This document shows, in pieces, positions 5,500 to 6,208 of a DNA stretch of 6,208 nucleotides; the first letter of the stretch is position 1, and each line of letters begins with the position of its first letter. A program made the position numbers and the translations under genes. The notes below the pieces were generated by a model that was not told where the DNA came from, did not search any database, and was given only the letters and a program-made list of their open reading frames with translations. Source of the stretch: Planctomycetaceae bacterium (GTDB lineage Bacteria; Planctomycetota; Planctomycetia; Planctomycetales; Planctomycetaceae); the NCBI GenBank assembly GCA_027080405.1, contig JALWSL010000336.1:1-6208 (forward strand), in the 5' to 3' direction.

Positions 5500-6208
5500 T
5501 CAGGCCAATTGATACTCAGGTAACGTGCAGATCATGTGCAGCGCGTTTCTCAATCGCTGTTCCCGATCCTGCTTACCTGATTCAATTATCCGCTCGATTG
5601 ATCGACGCACATCACGTGGCATTTCCACAGCCAGCAGCATTTGCTGCGACCAGTCGACAATCTGCGTCGGGTTTTTCAGCTGATATCTGTCGCAGTAATC
5701 GGCCAGACCGGCCCCAGCGAAACGTGTCTGCTTCCGATCCAGCATTCTCCGGACAAGATTGGCACGGGCGAGCATCGTTGATGAATTGATCCAGGCTCTC
5801 CCTCCATCCCAACCCTTTACATTGGGTGGGTAGAAAAGCCGTTGTCCCAAATCGTTCAGATCATTGGTCAGTTCCAGAAGATTGGTCGTTCCTTCCAGTG
5901 TTCGTAAAACGGAAAGACCGAATTCGACGGGAGAACGAATCTTCCGTGCCATCACCATGTCAGAATAAAAAAGATTGCTGGAGAGCATCGTTTCAATGAC
6001 CGGCCCGACCTGCCAATTACCGTCCCGCAACTGTCTGGCCAACGGTTTCACCAGAGAGGCGGGAGCAGCCGGTTCATCAAAAAGGAAAAAGCGGATCAGT
6101 TTCGAAACGATGAACTCCGGACCGGACGGCTGTTCGAGCACGATATCAACGCCATCGTCTCCCGACAATTCGCCGGGTCTGCCACATATCGTTTTTGCAC
6201 CGAAATCA
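5500..6208 (-). CDS. DUF1800 family protein, C-terminal half (cut by right edge)
   Basis: The last 235 residues are visible. The frame remains open to the window edge: residues DFGAKTICGRPGE precede the TTG at 6168, matching the family pattern in which K.I.GR.G..SGDD..D..LEQP forms one continuous motif. The TTG is therefore not the real start. Further family landmarks are SKLIRFF, the MLSSNLFYSDMVMARKIRSP segment, and PPNVKGWDGGRAWINSSTM followed by LARANLVRRML. The family is usually about 450-550 aa, so roughly half is missing. DUF1800 proteins are often encoded next to a DUF1501 partner and probably act outside the cytoplasm, but no reaction is established. The stop codon (TGA at 5502-5500) is 25 bp before the DUF1501 start, indicating one operon with DUF1800 first. 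Confidence 0.93.
   Translation of the reverse strand, partial: DFGAKTICGRPGELSGDDGVDIVLEQPSGPEFIVSKLIRFFLFDEPAAPASLVKPLARQLRDGNWQVGPVIETMLSSNLFYSDMVMARKIRSPVEFGLSVLRTLEGTTNLLELTNDLNDLGQRLFYPPNVKGWDGGRAWINSSTMLARANLVRRMLDRKQTRFAGAGLADYCDRYQLKNPTQIVDWSQQMLLAVEMPRDVRRSIERIIESGKQDREQRLRNALHMICTLPEYQLA

Noticed and set aside
5500..6168. TTG at 6168 as the start of the DUF1800 gene
   Set aside because: The frame is open to the window edge, and the residues before the TTG continue a known family motif, so the gene is cut by the edge.
1..6208. A defence, CRISPR, toxin-antitoxin or biosynthetic system
   Set aside because: No repeat-spacer array, no nuclease, methylase, helicase or toxin motif, and no biosynthetic enzymes are visible. 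The only mobile feature is the IS end.

Overview
This window most likely comes from a planctomycete chromosome of moderate GC content. The evidence is the DUF1800 + DUF1501 gene pair (hallmark planctomycete secreted proteins, though not exclusive to them), a DUF1559-type domain, and membrane proteins that join an N-terminal four-cysteine zinc ribbon to a C-terminal STN-like domain. Genus cannot be assigned from what is visible. All recognisable genes lie on the minus strand, so transcription runs from the right edge to the left edge.

Layout in the direction of transcription. (1) 6208-5500: C-terminal half of a DUF1800 protein, cut by the right edge. (2) 5474-4242: a complete Tat-exported DUF1501 protein, 25 bp after the DUF1800 gene and almost certainly in the same operon. 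(3) 4241-3888: a 354-bp non-coding gap with a two-part palindrome near the DUF1501 end and a good sigma70-like promoter (TTGACT-17-TACGAT) facing the next gene. (4) 3887-1986: a 633-aa protein with zinc ribbon, one membrane segment, a large unrecognised periplasmic region and an STN-like C-terminus. (5) 1977-343: a 544-aa protein with zinc ribbon, one membrane segment, a DUF1559-like domain and an STN-like C-terminus, only 8 bp after the previous gene. (6) 324-1: one end of an ISAs1-family insertion sequence, with a probable terminal inverted repeat and the start of its transposase, running off the left edge. It may carry an internal deletion.

How the genes fit together. The DUF1800/DUF1501 pair is a known, widely co-occurring exported module of unproven biochemical role. 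The two zinc-ribbon proteins form a second operon and share one plan: a cytoplasmic Zn-binding head, one membrane helix, a periplasmic body and an STN-like tail. That shared plan suggests a joint envelope-spanning role, but no function can be assigned. The combination of a DUF1559-like body with a zinc-ribbon/TM head (instead of the usual pilin-like N-terminus) and an STN tail is the most unusual thing here. The insertion sequence sits 18 bp beyond the last stop codon of this operon, in the same orientation. I see no CRISPR array, tRNA, rRNA or recognised defence system.
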